A DNA stretch of 64,000 bases. It comes from Ahaetulla prasina (Eukaryota; Chordata; Lepidosauria; Squamata; Colubridae). The stretch spans positions 302,760,516-302,824,515 of the forward strand of contig NC_080539.1 of the NCBI RefSeq assembly GCF_028640845.1, read 5' to 3'. Of the stretch, positions 49,901 through 61,649 are shown piece by piece. A program made the position numbers and the translations under genes. The number at the start of each line of letters is the position of its first letter. The stretch's first letter is position 1. The notes under the pieces were generated by a model. It was not told the DNA's origin. It made no database searches and worked only from the letters and a program-made list of their open reading frames with translations.

Positions 49901-52900
49901 CTCCCAGGCCTCACCATGTTGATGTTGGCAAAGCCAGTGAGCAACAGGTCCTTGAGGAACTCGTAGCCAATGATACCGGTGCCCACCACCAGCACCCGCG
50001 TGGAGCCATGGCCTGGGCCAGCTCTCCCTGCAGGGTCCAGCCCCAGCCGTCACCATAGAGTGGAAAGCACACTCCCCGAGCGGCAACTGCCCTGGCTGGG
50101 GTTTGGAAGCCGCAGAGGCAGAGTTTTGGAAAGAGAAAGAAAGACTTCTGTTGCTTCTGCTGCTTTCCTTGCATACAGCCAAAAGCAGAAACAGCAGAAG
50201 TCTTTCTTTCTCTCCCCAAACTCTGCCTCTGCGGCTTCCAAACCCCAGCCAGGGGTAGCCACTCTAGGAGTGTGCTTCCCATTCTATGTTGACAGTTGCC
50301 AGAGGCCTCGCCTTCCCTCCTGATCCTTTCTGCTCCGATCGCCCCGTGGTCTCCCCACCTGAGCGCTGACCAACCGGTGTGCCCGCCGGTGAGCCCGGGA
50401 AGCCCCTCCACTTCAGGAGTCACTGGACTGGATGGCGATCAGGCCAAACTCTTCCTCGGGAAGGGAGCCTTGCGGGACCCTTGTCTGCCCTCCCTCTTGC
50501 AGGTCCACTTTACTCTTTCCAGGTGTCCGTCAGCGAGACACCAGGCAGCTGTGCTGAAGACAGCCCCAACAGACACAGCTCGGCCAGCCCAGCCACAGCC
50601 AACGCTCCTCACCCACGGCTGAGCTTGGCTGCAGTTGGCTGCCGGGTCTTTGCAGGCAGCAACGGAGGCAGCAGCAACAACACCTGCAGCGCCTCAGCCA
50701 TCCCTGCAAAGACCCATGGCCATCTGCAGAATGCGCCAGGCCTGCCGTTGTAGTCCTCCGCGACTGCCCACCGCACATGGAGGCCTCTTGGCCGCCAGTG
50801 GCCATCCTGCCAAGGAAGCCCTGGGGCGATGATGCTTGCGCTGGGGCTGCTGTGGTGGGTGCTTGGTAGCATGGGTTATGCTGACGTGGTGCCTGGGCGC
50901 AGGGAGGAGAGCGGGCACTCCGCCACCATGGCTCAGGAGCAGGTGCTCGAGGTCTATGGTCCATGCCACAGGCGGCGAAAGAGGCGGGGGCGCAGGAGTT
51001 TGCAGGGATGTGGCTGCCTTGGGAGGGTTGGGGGAGAGTGAGGAACCTGTGTGTGCATGTGTGTGTGAGAGAGGGGGTGCTTATTTTCAGGGGAAGGTGT
51101 ATATTTAGGCCCACTCCAAAAATCAGTCTTGGCCTTATTTTCGGGACATGTCCTATTTTCGGGGAAACATAGTATTGAAACATGGTATCTAGTTGCAAGT
51201 CCTAATCCTTCTCCCTTAAATCTTTTACTAACAGCAGTTTTATGCTGGCCTGAACTACTCCACGGTTACCATTCCATACCAAAGTTCAGCCTAGGGGGGA
51301 AAAAAAACCCTAAGAATCACACTCAGTGCTTAGATTGAGAAGTGTGATAGCATATCTGTTTAAAAGGAGGTCATGTGTTTTTCTGTGAGTAGCTTAGAAC
51401 AAATATTCTCTAAATTTTGAGGAAGCTGTTGTTTGTCATTCTTTTTTACTTCAGGAAGAAAAAACTGGTCAGAAGCCATCGGAGGCCAAGGAAGTGAAAC
51501 TCTATGCTCAGATTCCCCCTATAGAAAAGATGGATGCTTCTCTTTCCACTCTTGTTAACTGCGAGTAGGTCCTGAATTCTAAAATAAATGTATCCTGGAT
51601 TGTTCGTGCTTTCAACAGTACAGGTTGTCCTTATTTAGTGACAATTGAGACCATCATTAAGCAACTCTATCAGTCACTATGTGGGAAAGCACATGACTGA
51701 GACTGTGCTTTCCTTTTCCAGCTCACTGGGCAATGCTCCATGTTCAGCTTGAAACTCCAAGACTGAACAGTGTTACACCTTCAGTTTTGCTTGCCTCTTA
51801 ACCATTCCTTTGCCCTTTGGAATGTTAGCTCCAACTGGAATAATTAACGAAAAGGGAATTAATGTTTGTATTTACATTGATTGGAGAGGAAGGGATTACA
51901 AGAGAGTAAGCAAGCACACGATGGGAAATACACATCGAAAGCTGTTTTATTATTTCATTTGTTAAATAGTTGATTCTCCCCCTCCACACAGTGAAGAGGT
52001 TTCCACAGGTATATTTTGCCACATGGTCACTATCATCCCCGTCACCACCTCCAATTTCTCAATTTCAACATTAAACTTTTTTTTTAACATTATACTTTCT
52101 TGAACAACTTTATAATGTTCACAAGGCTTAATTGATATGCCACATCATGATTTGAATTAATCATATTAAAAACTGAGCTGTGTTTTCAGTTTTGAAATGT
52201 AGAAGTTTGGAGCTATTTGCCCTTTAGTATATATTGAGCAATTAGCTTTCAGAATCAATGCCACAGTGCCTCTTCAGTTCCTGTCTCCCCCCCAGTAATA
52301 ATTGTCACAAAGTGTTTACAAATCTTCAATCGTTACAGAATTACAATTAATATAAAATCATCTTTTTTCTTTGTTTCAAGAAAACTGTCTTTATCTACAA
52401 ACTGCATTGAAAAAATTGCCAACTTAAATGGGCTAAGTAAGTAATAATGAATGTATTGCATCCTTTATCAAACTTACGTAAACCACTATTCTAGAAATGG
52501 AGCTTATATATGTCACGCTTATGCTACTTTATCAGTTTTGTTCCTCATTCTATTTATAGAAAATCATTATTGTACGTATTTCGTACTGCAAAGGTAGGAA
52601 TGTCTCCTTTTTAGTATACTATGTAAGCAGAGACTTTGTTTATAGCTCTCTTAAATATTCAGTTGAATAGAAAGTTGGGATATAAATTGGATAAATAAAT
52701 TTTAAAAAATACTGTTCCCATAATCTGCAATGAACAGATTTTTTTCCCTGCTGTGGATTGATTCAGGTTGATAAACATAAGTATTCTTATTAATCTGTGG
52801 TACTGTGCAGCAAAATACAGAATTAATTTTAAAATCAAGTTTTATTTGAAAACAATATAAGCAGCAGAATATTATGTTGATTGGGTTTATTTGAGCACTG

Positions 52901-55900
52901 ATTAAAGTATAGCCTTTTGCATTGATAACCTTTTGCATCATTTGAAATAGTAGGCTTGAAGCATAGTTGAAAAAAAGTTTATTTTTCAAGATATTCAATA
53001 TTTTTCTTTCCACTTAAAATGAATTGATTGTTTTTTTAAAATATTCCCCTCAATTGTTTTAACCTCTTGGGAAGCTTGTCATTTGTAGCTTCTAGCCATG
53101 TCATGAATCCACAAATGCACAATTCAGTGTACTAATGAGGAAGTTGATTATTTTGCCTCAATACATGAGTTGAGTTTATGGGTCTCTGAATAATAATCTG
53201 TTCAGAGCATTAGAAAGATGCAGGAAGTGTTTCAGAAAACTCAACTACCTGCTAATTCCTCCCTTATTTGCAAAAAGGAACAGCCAGCTCTCTGGCTCAC
53301 AGTGAAGCCATTAACAAGAAAGTGAAATAATGATATAAGAGAATAAGAATAAGAAATAAGAGAAAATCTCTCTTAATGATATATAAGATAATTGGACTCT
53401 AAAGTTTAAGTACTGTAACACAGTTGCTGAAATTTCTGTAACTTCCCCCCTTAATCCCTTTAGTAAATATTGTTAAAGTAGCCTGAAAATCTTGGTTTTG
53501 ATTGAATCAGTTACCAAAAGTCTAATAGTATTGTTAAAGACATTTCTAAATAGCACCTGTTCAGTGCTGAATATCTATTTCTATTCTGTTTTTTAATTCA
53601 AATCCTTTTTCCTTTTACAGTTAGGTGTAGTGGGTAAGGTACCAGGCTAGAAACTGAGAGATTGCAAGTTCAAGTCTACCTTAGATAAAGGCATCTGGGT
53701 GACTTTGGGCCAGTTATTTTCTCTCAGCCCTAGGAAGGAGGCAATAGCAAGCCACTTCTGAAAATCTTGCCAAGAAAACTGCAGGGTTAGTTGTCAACGG
53801 TAATCAATCCACACATTATTTGACCAACTGGACGGATATGTGTTATTCTTAGGTATCATGTGCTGGGGTTTTATTTATTTTTTAAATGTATATACTGCAT
53901 TTAAATTCTCAAAACTTCTGGATGGTTATAGTATTTCTTAACTAATAATGTTGAAAAATAAGTGTGTTTCTGTTACAGAAAACTTGCGGATATTGTCACT
54001 GGGAAGGAACAACATCAAAAATCTGAATGGGCTGGTATGTTATCTTGACGAGATCCTTGTTTCTCATAATAATAGTAAGAACTTCAGTGCATGTACTGGA
54101 TATTAGTTTGTTGGGACAAATATTGAATAAAACCAACAATACCATGTAAGTTTTTTAAAAAAATCTTGAAGTACCATAGATTCTTAAAGAATTATAAGAT
54201 CTCTACTTCATGTCAAGAGGATATATGAGGTTTTTCACAGCTGGTCGCTGTCATTGATAACACCTCATTAAGTAGCCAGATTCACTTAATGGAACTGCAC
54301 GAGAAGGGTTTCAAAATATACCTTAAGGTCCACTTACAACTGGCAGCAAATGCAGATAACAACAACAGCATAATCATTTGATCAGCTAGTCCCATTTAAC
54401 ATTGCTGCCATATGGGAAATTTCATATGTTATTCCATGGATTGTAATAATTTATCCACATGTTGCCAGAAAGCAGCAGCAGTAGCAATCTATCAAGGCAA
54501 GGTCACAGTTAGTATATCTGCTGAATTGTTAAATGGTGCATGATAAATATGTATGTCTGCACCAAAATAGTGAAATCAAGAGCACTTATTCTAGGAACTG
54601 ATTTTTAGGGAAGTACAACTTCTCTGAAGCACCATTATGTATCTGGATTGTTTATTGTTCTTGCCCAGTCTATCGCTCTGCTGAATTCTAGTTTAGAATA
54701 CCTTCTGTTTCATAAAAAATAGGTTATTTCTTGCAACAAATTAATCTTAGTAGATCAGAACTCTCAAATATGCCAGTCTGAAACAGCCTAAAATCCCAAT
54801 GAAGCTGCCTGACATGACTCTTGCCTGACTGGTGGTGATCCAAAAGGCTTTGAAATCTGTGAATCCCTCTTATGATCCTCATCCCAACTTGGGAATATAT
54901 AGAATGAAGATTTGATTTTTCTTTCAACTCATTTTTGTATTTTACACTTATCTTAATTTATGCTCTGGTTCTATGGAAGCAAAAGATTGTACATATTTTC
55001 TGGACTTTTCTTTAACTTAAAAGCTTCTGATGGTAATAGAACATTTTCTTAGAACATTATTGTCTTTCAGGAAGCAGTTGGGGATACATTAGAGGAGTTG
55101 TGGATCTCATACAACTTGATTGAGAAGTTGAAAGGTCTCCATGTGATGAAGAAGCTAAAAATTCTTTACATGTCCAATAATCTGGTGAAAGATTGGGGTA
55201 AGGCAATGTCATCATGTCTACTTTGAAACATATTTATCATTTTACTAGGGTTATATTCGATAATTTATGTTCTGATGCAAGGATTTTTATCTTAAAATAT
55301 GTTCACAATTACCCATCTGCACCACAACCATATTTTTATTTTGAAAGGTCATAATCCATAGATAATATGCAATAAAATCAATTTGGGCCTAGCCAAAGGA
55401 GAAGGATATATAGAAATTATTTCCTGTCATTTGCTCAGTATTTATGTATATTTATATTTCCTATATGCTTTGCTAATTGATGAATTTGTTTGCTTACCTA
55501 GGTCGCTATTTGCTTGTGCTTATGTATTCCATGCTTAGAAAGTATAGTATACCTATTTATAAATATAGCTAAATATATAAATATACCTAAAACAAGATAG
55601 ATTGATGACAACAGCAAGTATTGGTGGCTCGGCAAAAGAAAGCTCAGGACCATATAGTTTGGAAACATGTGGAAGAGACCTTCATCTTTCAGTGGACAGG
55701 CAACGGTTAAAATGATGATTATGACCTATTTATAAACTGGCATTCCCTATTTTCTCATTCCGATTAATAACGTAGCTGTTCTGATTTTACTTTTTTTAAT
55801 GTCACTATATAAAATAAATTAACAGAAAATTGTATACCTACAACTGAGCTAACTTTATGATTTAACATTAAAATGAAGAAAAATAATGAGATTTATAAAC

Positions 55901-58900
55901 TGAAATCTTTTTTAAAAAATGATCAAATTGCTTGGAAATCCTTTACCTTGTTCCTTTATAAAATAAGACTAATTTGAGAGTTTGAGAGCAAGCTTGGGGT
56001 AATGGTTAAGGCACCAGACTTTAAACCAGGAGACTGTGAGTTCTACTTCCACCTTTTGCATGAATCCAGCCAGGTGACTTTGGGCTGGTCACATAATCTC
56101 AGGCCTAGGAAGAAGGCAAGAGCAAACCAGTTCGAAAACCTTGCCAAGAAAACTCTATGGCAGAGGTCTTCAAACTTGGTGGCTTTAAGACTTGTGGACT
56201 TCAACTCCCAGAAGTCCACAAGTCTTAAAGCTGCCAAGTTTGAAGACCTCTGCTCTAGGGATCAGTCCAGACAATTGCCAGAAATTAACACTGACTCAAA
56301 AGTACACCAAGGGGAACGACAACATTTGATCAACAATGTGTACCAAGTTCATATTTATCTTTTCAGTATCACATAATAATTTTTGTCATTGTCCCACTTG
56401 TGAAAATTCCATTGTTTTTAGTATCTTAATGAATTCAAACTACTGGGCATATAGCCAAGAAGAATTTTTCACATAAAGGTTGGGTTAAAATCGCTAATTG
56501 GTTGGATGTTAGCCAGAAATGTGGAAATAATAGGACAAACCTAGCTGAACAATGTCTTTGAATGTTCTAGTTTCTGAATTGCATCTCTTAACAAGGAAGC
56601 CATTGCTGCCAACCTGCTTTAGGCATTCTCTCAAGTACTCAGTATAGGCTGACTTTTTTTTTGTTTATTCTTAAATAGAAACTAATTTTTTGATTTTCAA
56701 AAACAGCAACTCATTATTTCGTATTGTTTCAATATAATTTTCATCAAGTTTCTTCAGCTTTTTATAAAAGTATGTTGTTAGTTTAGAAGCCACAATGGAT
56801 TCCTCCAAAATCTCTTAACAAATGCAAAACTTCAGGTGCAGCAATAGTATCAATCCCTTCCCTTCTTCCTAGGTCTGAACCAAAGCAACAGGCCCAAGGG
56901 TCACCCAGCTGGTTTTGAGCCTAAGGCAGAAACTCAGTCTCCCAGCTTCCCCCTTGGTGTTTTTGGCTACTACACTAAACTGGCTCATTGTGTGTTGCAA
57001 TTATCTTATAACGTAAACTTGACTATTGATTATTATACACTATCCAGTCATTTCTCATGAGACAGACTGCTATATAAATTTGGTTAATAAATTACTTAAT
57101 AAATAAACTTCAGAGTAAAAAGATTAAATTGTATCAGCAGCACAACGTGTTCCATACACATCTATCTATTAACATTAAGTGCAGCTGTGGATTTTCATTT
57201 GTTAAAATGAAAGTTGTGTGTTCTATAATCTTCAAAGCCAGCTCCATGTATGCCATTTCACCTGATAATTATTAGGAAAAAAAATCTATATTTTCTACAT
57301 TAGCAGGCCTGCTATTATCTACATTCGCAGGCCTGCACCACCTGGAACATCATATTCTAGATAATGAAATATATTTGGGTTATAAATGCAGCTGATCTAG
57401 CAACCTCTGATTAGTTTACCTTGGAACTGCAATTCTGATGAGGTACTACACTAAGGTGCACAAACATTTTCATGAGCAGATAGTAACTTTTAGCATAGTA
57501 CAGTGCTCTGAATTTCAAGAGTACTGCTTGCATTCCCATGCTTGCTCTGAAACATTTGTGTGCGTGTGTTTTAGAGTGACCGTAGATATGCAAGTGGTAT
57601 CTCTCAACAGCACCAAATCTCAAACATGATTTTTCCAGCTGTAGAGAGTAGCCAGGTTATCTTGAAGAAAGACATAGCTGCTTTAAGGAGTTGTTAAGAG
57701 GTTATATGTGAGGAGCCACACAGAGATCTTTACTGAAGTAGAACATTGTTTATTAGCATTTATCTATCATACATCTTAATTTTATAAAAAAATAATTTCT
57801 ATATTTTGATTGAATGGTACAGCTGTTTGAGAACTAGAACTAGAAACCTGGAAAGTTCATATCGGAGGTAGTTAAATATTGCACAGTAAGTGAATTAATC
57901 TCTTAACATCTCCGTGTCCTGACATGGGCATTTGATAGAAGCCATGTTAAGCCACACATCATGATATTATCATGCAGATAAAATAAGCTCTGTAATTCCA
58001 ATGATGATGTAATGACTCTCTCTCCCTGCAGGCTGCTATGCCTTTTGGTTTTAAAGTTGGGAATTTTTTCCCCTTCATAATAATTTTTTTCCTGATTATG
58101 TCTCTTTATGGATACAGCAGAGTTTGTGAGGTTGGCAGAGTTGCCACTACTGGAGGACCTGGTGTTTGTAGGCAATCCACTGGAAGAGAAATACTCTGCT
58201 GATTCACAGAGTGCCTGGGTTGAGGAGGCAACCAAGCGAGTGCCCAAACTGAAGAAACTCGATGGTGAGAACTGAGGAGGAATAGCATAGCATTAATAAC
58301 GCAGTCAAAAGTTCATACAAAAAGTTAAACTTGGGAAAGACCAGTTCAGTTGGGTATTTCATTTTGGGTATTTTGAAAAGTCAAATTATGATAAACATTT
58401 TTACTGGTCCTTTTGGTTTCAACCAAATTATTCAGCAAAGACTATGTTAGAGATGAACGAAAATCTGTAGATTTTTATCCCTACCAAATATTTGTTTTCA
58501 AAATAAAAATACTGTGATTTAATAGATTGTTGCTATTAAAAACATTACAAAAAGCTGCTGTAGCCACATATCATCAGTGTTAAAAGAGAGAGGACATAAA
58601 TTAAGCATGTTGGAAATAAAGACTACCTCCCAATAGAGACTGATGTTAAAAAACTGGCTTTATTTTAGGCTTTGGAATAATTTCCCCGCTGTATCCTTAA
58701 GTCTTGAACTGAACATATGTGCTGATATAAATAACATCATGGGAGAATTGGCAGATGCATTAGTAAATTCACTGAAGAAGGGGGTTGGGCAGTAATTTGT
58801 TTTACTATTTTTATCCTAATTTTTAATTTAGTTTTTCAGTAATAATTTTAAGAAACAGAATCTAGCTAAGAATTCCTTTAAATCTTTAGCAAAATGATAC

Positions 58901-59061
58901 ATGGTTATGAGTTTTCACATGCAGCACAGGGTTGAGGAACTGGAATTGATAGGGAAAGAAAATGGAAGAAAATGCAATAATGATTGTTATGATTTATATA
59001 TTCATTTATTTTAGGTATCCCAGTTATAAAACAGGAAGAAGCGGAAGAAGGAGAAAACTAG
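43905..59061 (+). CDS. DNAL1: DNAL1, axonemal dynein light chain 1 (LC1), eight coding exons, 194 aa
   Basis: Exons 43905-43907, 47953-47991, 51455-51564, 52381-52436, 53979-54034, 55071-55197, 58118-58264 and 59015-59061 join in frame. The product is the leucine-rich-repeat light chain that binds the gamma heavy chain motor domain of outer dynein arms in motile cilia and sperm flagella. Visible repeats run [51 protein letters not shown] and [14 protein letters not shown], then the terminal [14 protein letters not shown] and an acidic tail ending EEGEN. Length is near the 190 residues of the mammalian protein; exon 7 has a couple of extra residues after EEKYSAD. No signal or membrane segment. 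Coding exon 1 is just the ATG. AATAAA at 59928 may end the transcript. Confidence 0.96.
43908..47952 (+). other. DNAL1 intron 1
   Basis: About 4 kb, AT-rich after the CpG-rich start. I recognised no intact repeat family or RNA gene. Confidence 0.75.
47953..47991 (+). CDS. DNAL1: DNAL1 coding exon 2
   Basis: 39 nt; acceptor TTTGCTAG|GCAAAAG, donor AAATGG|GTAAGT, phase 0 at both ends. Confidence 0.93.
47992..49629 (+). other. DNAL1 intron 2, part before the TIR element
   Basis: No gene or clear repeat recognised. Confidence 0.6.
49915..50032 (-). pseudogene. UBA2/SAE2-like E1 enzyme exon fragment inside a transposon
   Basis: On the minus strand, GELAQAMA is followed, after a one-base frame change, by [20 protein letters not shown] and LTGFANINM, ending at ATG|GTGAGG. 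This is the nucleotide-binding start (GxGxxG) of SUMO-activating enzyme subunit 2, whose first exon has the same ELA-x-A...RVLVVGxGxIG...LTGF order. The frameshift makes it a non-functional fragment. UBA3 or another E1 is less likely. Confidence 0.7.
50056..50287. repeat. Large inverted repeat (hairpin) inside the TIR element
   Basis: Arms 50056-50157 and about 50176-50287 are nearly exact reverse complements (for example GGCTGGGGTTTGGAAGCCGC against GCGGCTTCCAAACCCCAGCC), with about 18 nt between. Confidence 0.9.
51455..51564 (+). CDS. DNAL1: DNAL1 coding exon 3
   Basis: 110 nt; acceptor TTACTTCAG|GAAG, donor TGCGA|GTAGGT. Encodes [19 protein letters not shown]. Confidence 0.96.
51565..52380 (+). 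other. DNAL1 intron 3
   Basis: Contains a short stretch like the ACTTATGAC miniature family (51622-51700, TTATTTAGTGACAATTGAGACC) and nothing else recognised. Confidence 0.6.
52381..52436 (+). CDS. DNAL1: DNAL1 coding exon 4
   Basis: 56 nt; acceptor TTTCAAG|AAAAC, donor CTAA|GTAAGT. First leucine-rich repeat. Confidence 0.95.
52437..53624 (+). other. DNAL1 intron 4, first part
   Basis: No gene or clear repeat recognised. Confidence 0.6.
53625..53830 (+). mobile_element. tRNA-derived SINE
   Basis: Head GGTGTAGTGGGTAAGGTACC (A box) and CAAGTTCAAGTCTACC (B box), then GGGTGACTTTGGGCCAGTTA and CTTGCCAAGAAAACTGCAGG. Confidence 0.85.
53979..54034 (+). CDS. DNAL1: DNAL1 coding exon 5
   Basis: 56 nt; acceptor TGTTACAG|AAAAC, donor GGCTG|GTATGT. 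Second leucine-rich repeat. Confidence 0.95.
54035..55070 (+). other. DNAL1 intron 5
   Basis: No gene recognised; 54230-54400 has faint similarity to the ACTTAATGG / ACTTACAAC miniature family. Confidence 0.6.
55071..55197 (+). CDS. DNAL1: DNAL1 coding exon 6
   Basis: 127 nt; acceptor GTCTTTCAG|GAAGC, donor TTGGG|GTAAGG. Third and fourth leucine-rich repeats. Confidence 0.96.
55985..56335 (+). mobile_element. tRNA-derived SINE split by a hAT miniature element
   Basis: GCTTGGGGTAATGGTTAAGG (A-box region), GTGAGTTCTACTTCC (decayed B box), GGTGACTTTGGGCTGGTCAC and CTTGCCAAGAAAACTCTATG; continues after 56260. Same family as 53625. Confidence 0.8.
56161..56252. mobile_element. 92-bp palindromic hAT miniature element
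   Basis: Starts CAGAGGTCTTCAAACTTGG and ends CCAAGTTTGAAGACCTCTG, almost fully palindromic. Flanks CTCTATGG and CTCTAGGG are an 8-bp duplication with one change. Inside the SINE above. Confidence 0.9.
56400..58117 (+). other. DNAL1 intron 6, remaining part
   Basis: AT-rich; no gene or clear repeat family recognised. Confidence 0.6.
58118..58264 (+). CDS. DNAL1: DNAL1 coding exon 7
   Basis: 147 nt; acceptor GGATACAG|CAGAG, donor GATG|GTGAGA. Encodes [20 protein letters not shown] and [15 protein letters not shown]. Confidence 0.96.
58265..59014 (+). other. DNAL1 intron 7
   Basis: No gene or repeat recognised. Confidence 0.7.
59015..59061 (+). CDS. DNAL1: DNAL1 coding exon 8 (last)
   Basis: 47 nt coding; acceptor TTATTTTAG|GTATC. 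Acidic C-terminus [11 protein letters not shown] then TAG. Confidence 0.94.
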
Positions 59062-60922
59062 CACCTTTTCTTTCACATTAAATTATTGATGTATCTCCAG
59101 CACTATATAGGATGTCATGCTTTTGTATAAATATGTCTTTAAAGAAAAATTTAGGCAACATTTTAACTGATTCATCTCCATGTTCTTCTCACCCAAAGAA
59201 TTCTTACTTTTTTTTAATGAATTTTTACTTTTTATTTAATACCTGGAGGGTTTTTTGCAAGTGTATGCTTTTTTTAAAGAGCAGATTTCTATAAAGCACA
59301 TGTTAAATAGTTTTCTCTAGTCATTTGAGAAACAGCAGAGGGTTTCTATATACTATGGCTTTTTAAAATATCTTTCTTTTAAAGAAAGGATTTAAATAAT
59401 GGTATGCTTTAACATTTATGAAATGTCTCTTGTTTTTTTCTCCTGAGTTAATATCCAGTATTAGATGAAAGAGTGAAGGCAGTTTCTTTGTTCTAAGTGA
59501 AGTATTTCTCTCCTCCTTTGGTTTAATATGCTGGCTGAATTTTCCTTTACATACTTTGTTTTAAGCAACATGAAACTCTTAAGCAAAGGTTCTGTGCTGA
59601 TTATATGTTGCAGAATGACTGAAGTCCTTTATTATTTTGGAATCTTGAGTAATCTGAGAAGAGAAAGCAGCTGTCAAAAGAAGTTGAAACATAGCAGGTT
59701 GTTCAAAACTAAGACTCCATTTTAATAATTGATAAATGGCAGCTGAAGAAAGAAAGAAAGAAGAGAAAAGCAATAATGCTGTAGGATATATAGTGTTCCA
59801 ATGCAGTTTATTTTTTTGATAAAGAAGACTATAAGTCTTCTTATTTTGTCAAAGCCTTCTCCCTCCCTAGAATTTTTTGCTGTTATGACTGGACATTTTA
59901 GTCATTCCTAAAGATGGAAAGGAGAAAAATAAAGTGTTACTATTTTGTTGAAGGTAAAATATAATTTTATAAGGCTTGCGGCAGTTTTTCTCTGCTCTGA
60001 TTTTTTTCTACTTAAAAGTATTGGCTCTGACAATCCACTTCTCAGTTAACAGATGACAGGCATTCAAAAAAGGGATGGAACTGCAACATACTGCGTAGTT
60101 ATATGGGAATAAATACTATGGAACACAGCGGGGCTCCCTTCTATTTTACACAAATGCTGAGCCTTTGCCCAGGAATATTTATTCTTTAGCCTTTGGATTT
60201 ATCCTAATTATTTAAATGTGGCAGTTGGTTAATATGATGACCCCTATGATTCCATTCTGTCTCAAATTTATGTACGTATTTATGAGGCATTAAGACAGTT
60301 ATTACTCTGAAAGAATTTTGCAGATCAGATTTTTTTGAAGAGGATAGTTCCTTACTATTTTAGGCTTGGATACTTCAAAGAGCAATCCTCCAAGATATTT
60401 CACAAAGCTTCATTGAGGTTCAGTGGAATTGTACTTGCATATCCACAGATTGGATTTTTTTTTTAAAAAAAAAGAACTTTCAGATAATTTGATTTTTACT
60501 TTCATCCTATTTATATTTAATCTTAGTTGTTTCTGTGAATCAATCCATGTAGATGCATCATTTTTAACAAAGATGTTTATATGTTAGGTTTAGTGCTTGG
60601 CATTGTTTTTCTAATATGTTCTCATTAGTATCTTTCTTGTTGTCTTCACATTAGGCCAGGTGTAGGTAATCTTTTGTTGGCCAGGAGCCCAGCTGAATAC
60701 TGGGGAAGAAGCTGTAAAATGAAGGGAATACTTCACATAAATGTGCAGAATTATGTTCAGGGTTAGAGTAGAGTACTAGATTTGAAAGGCAGCTATGAAC
60801 TGAATAAACAGATGTTTTAGGGCTTATGCTACTGTACAGTTGTCATCTTTTCTTACTTCAGCAAATGGGAAATGATGCTATCAGTTTTCAGCAATTATGA
60901 CAAGCTTTAAGACACTTTAGAG
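59062..60922 (+). other. DNAL1 3'UTR and downstream
   Basis: AT-rich, no coding frame. 59062 to about 59950 is the likely 3'UTR; 59747-59763 has a short GAAA array. Confidence 0.6.
59928..59933 (+). terminator. Candidate DNAL1 poly(A) signal AATAAA
   Basis: AATAAAG 867 nt after the stop, followed within 20 nt by a TGTTAC/TTTTGTTG-type stretch. Confidence 0.5.
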
Positions 60923-61057
60923 CAGGGGTGTCCAAACTTGGTCCCTTTAAGACTTTTGGACTTCAACTCCCAGAGTTCCTCAGCCAGCTTTGCTGGCTGA
61001 GGGACTCTGGGAGTTGAAGTCCAAATGTCTTAAAGGGACCAAGTTTGGACACCCCTG
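60923..61057. mobile_element. 135-bp palindromic hAT miniature element
   Basis: Starts CAGGGGTGTCCAAACTTGG and ends CCAAGTTTGGACACCCCTG, with perfect 8-bp duplications CTTTAGAG (60915-60922 and 61058-61065). Confidence 0.93.
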
Positions 61058-61285
61058 CTTTAGAGCTATAAAAAAAGACCAGATTTCACTATGATGTCCT
61101 TAGAGGTTGCTCAGCTCTGCTTTAGGAAATAAGTCTGCTTGGATTCAGTAGAAGTTACTTCTGAGTAAACATGCATATGATTGCACTGCTCGCAAGTGGG
61201 GAAGTTTATGAACAGATAAATGATTAGAGTTCTTGATGTAGAACTTTTTTCTTTTTATCAGTTTAAAGTAAGGCACTGTATAAGG

Positions 61286-61420
61286 CAGAGGACTTCAAAC
61301 TTGGCAGCTTTAGGACTTGTGGACTTCAACTCCCAGAATTCTCCAGCCAGCATAGCTAGCTGGAGAATTCTGGGAGTTGAAGTCCACAAGTCTCAAAGCT
61401 GCCAAGTTTGAGGACTCCTG
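61286..61420. mobile_element. 135-bp palindromic hAT miniature element (second)
   Basis: Starts CAGAGGACTTCAAACTTGG and ends CCAAGTTTGAGGACTCCTG, with perfect 8-bp duplications GTATAAGG (61278-61285 and 61421-61428). Same centre (CTCCAGCCAGC...GCTGGAGAATTC) as the family above. Confidence 0.93.
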
Positions 61421-61649
61421 GTATAAGGCATTGTGTTCCCAGACCAGTGATTGTCATTTATGTACATCATCTTTGCGCCTTAGCAATTGATTTTTCTCTT
61501 GGTACCTGTGAGGCGGGAGAAACTGGTGAACTAATTAAGAGTTGTCATATCTGGAGTACAGAAATTGGAGCTGCAAATATTGGGGCAGTTGCTGGATGAC
61601 AATAAACATTCATAGTATTGTGTATCTCTTTCCTGCCATCCAGGGTTTT

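Larger units (their letters stand above)
49630..51172. mobile_element. 1.54-kb TA-flanked TIR element carrying captured gene DNA
   Basis: Flanked by TA (49628-49629 and 51173-51174). Ends CTGTGTTTCTTGGAAAATAA and TCCTATTTTCGGGGAAACAT are inverted, and a second AAGGCTTGG/CTTGGCCTTATT block lies inside each end. TA duplication and ends suggest a Tc1/mariner-like non-autonomous element. In contrast to the AT-rich intron, the interior is GC-rich. It holds an antisense E1-enzyme exon fragment (49915-50032) and a 230-bp hairpin (50056-50287). No transposase was seen. Confidence 0.75.

Noticed and set aside
50290..51200. Several 90-220-codon open frames on both strands.
   Set aside because: Stop-poor only because the TIR element is GC-rich; no domain was recognised beyond the E1 fragment.
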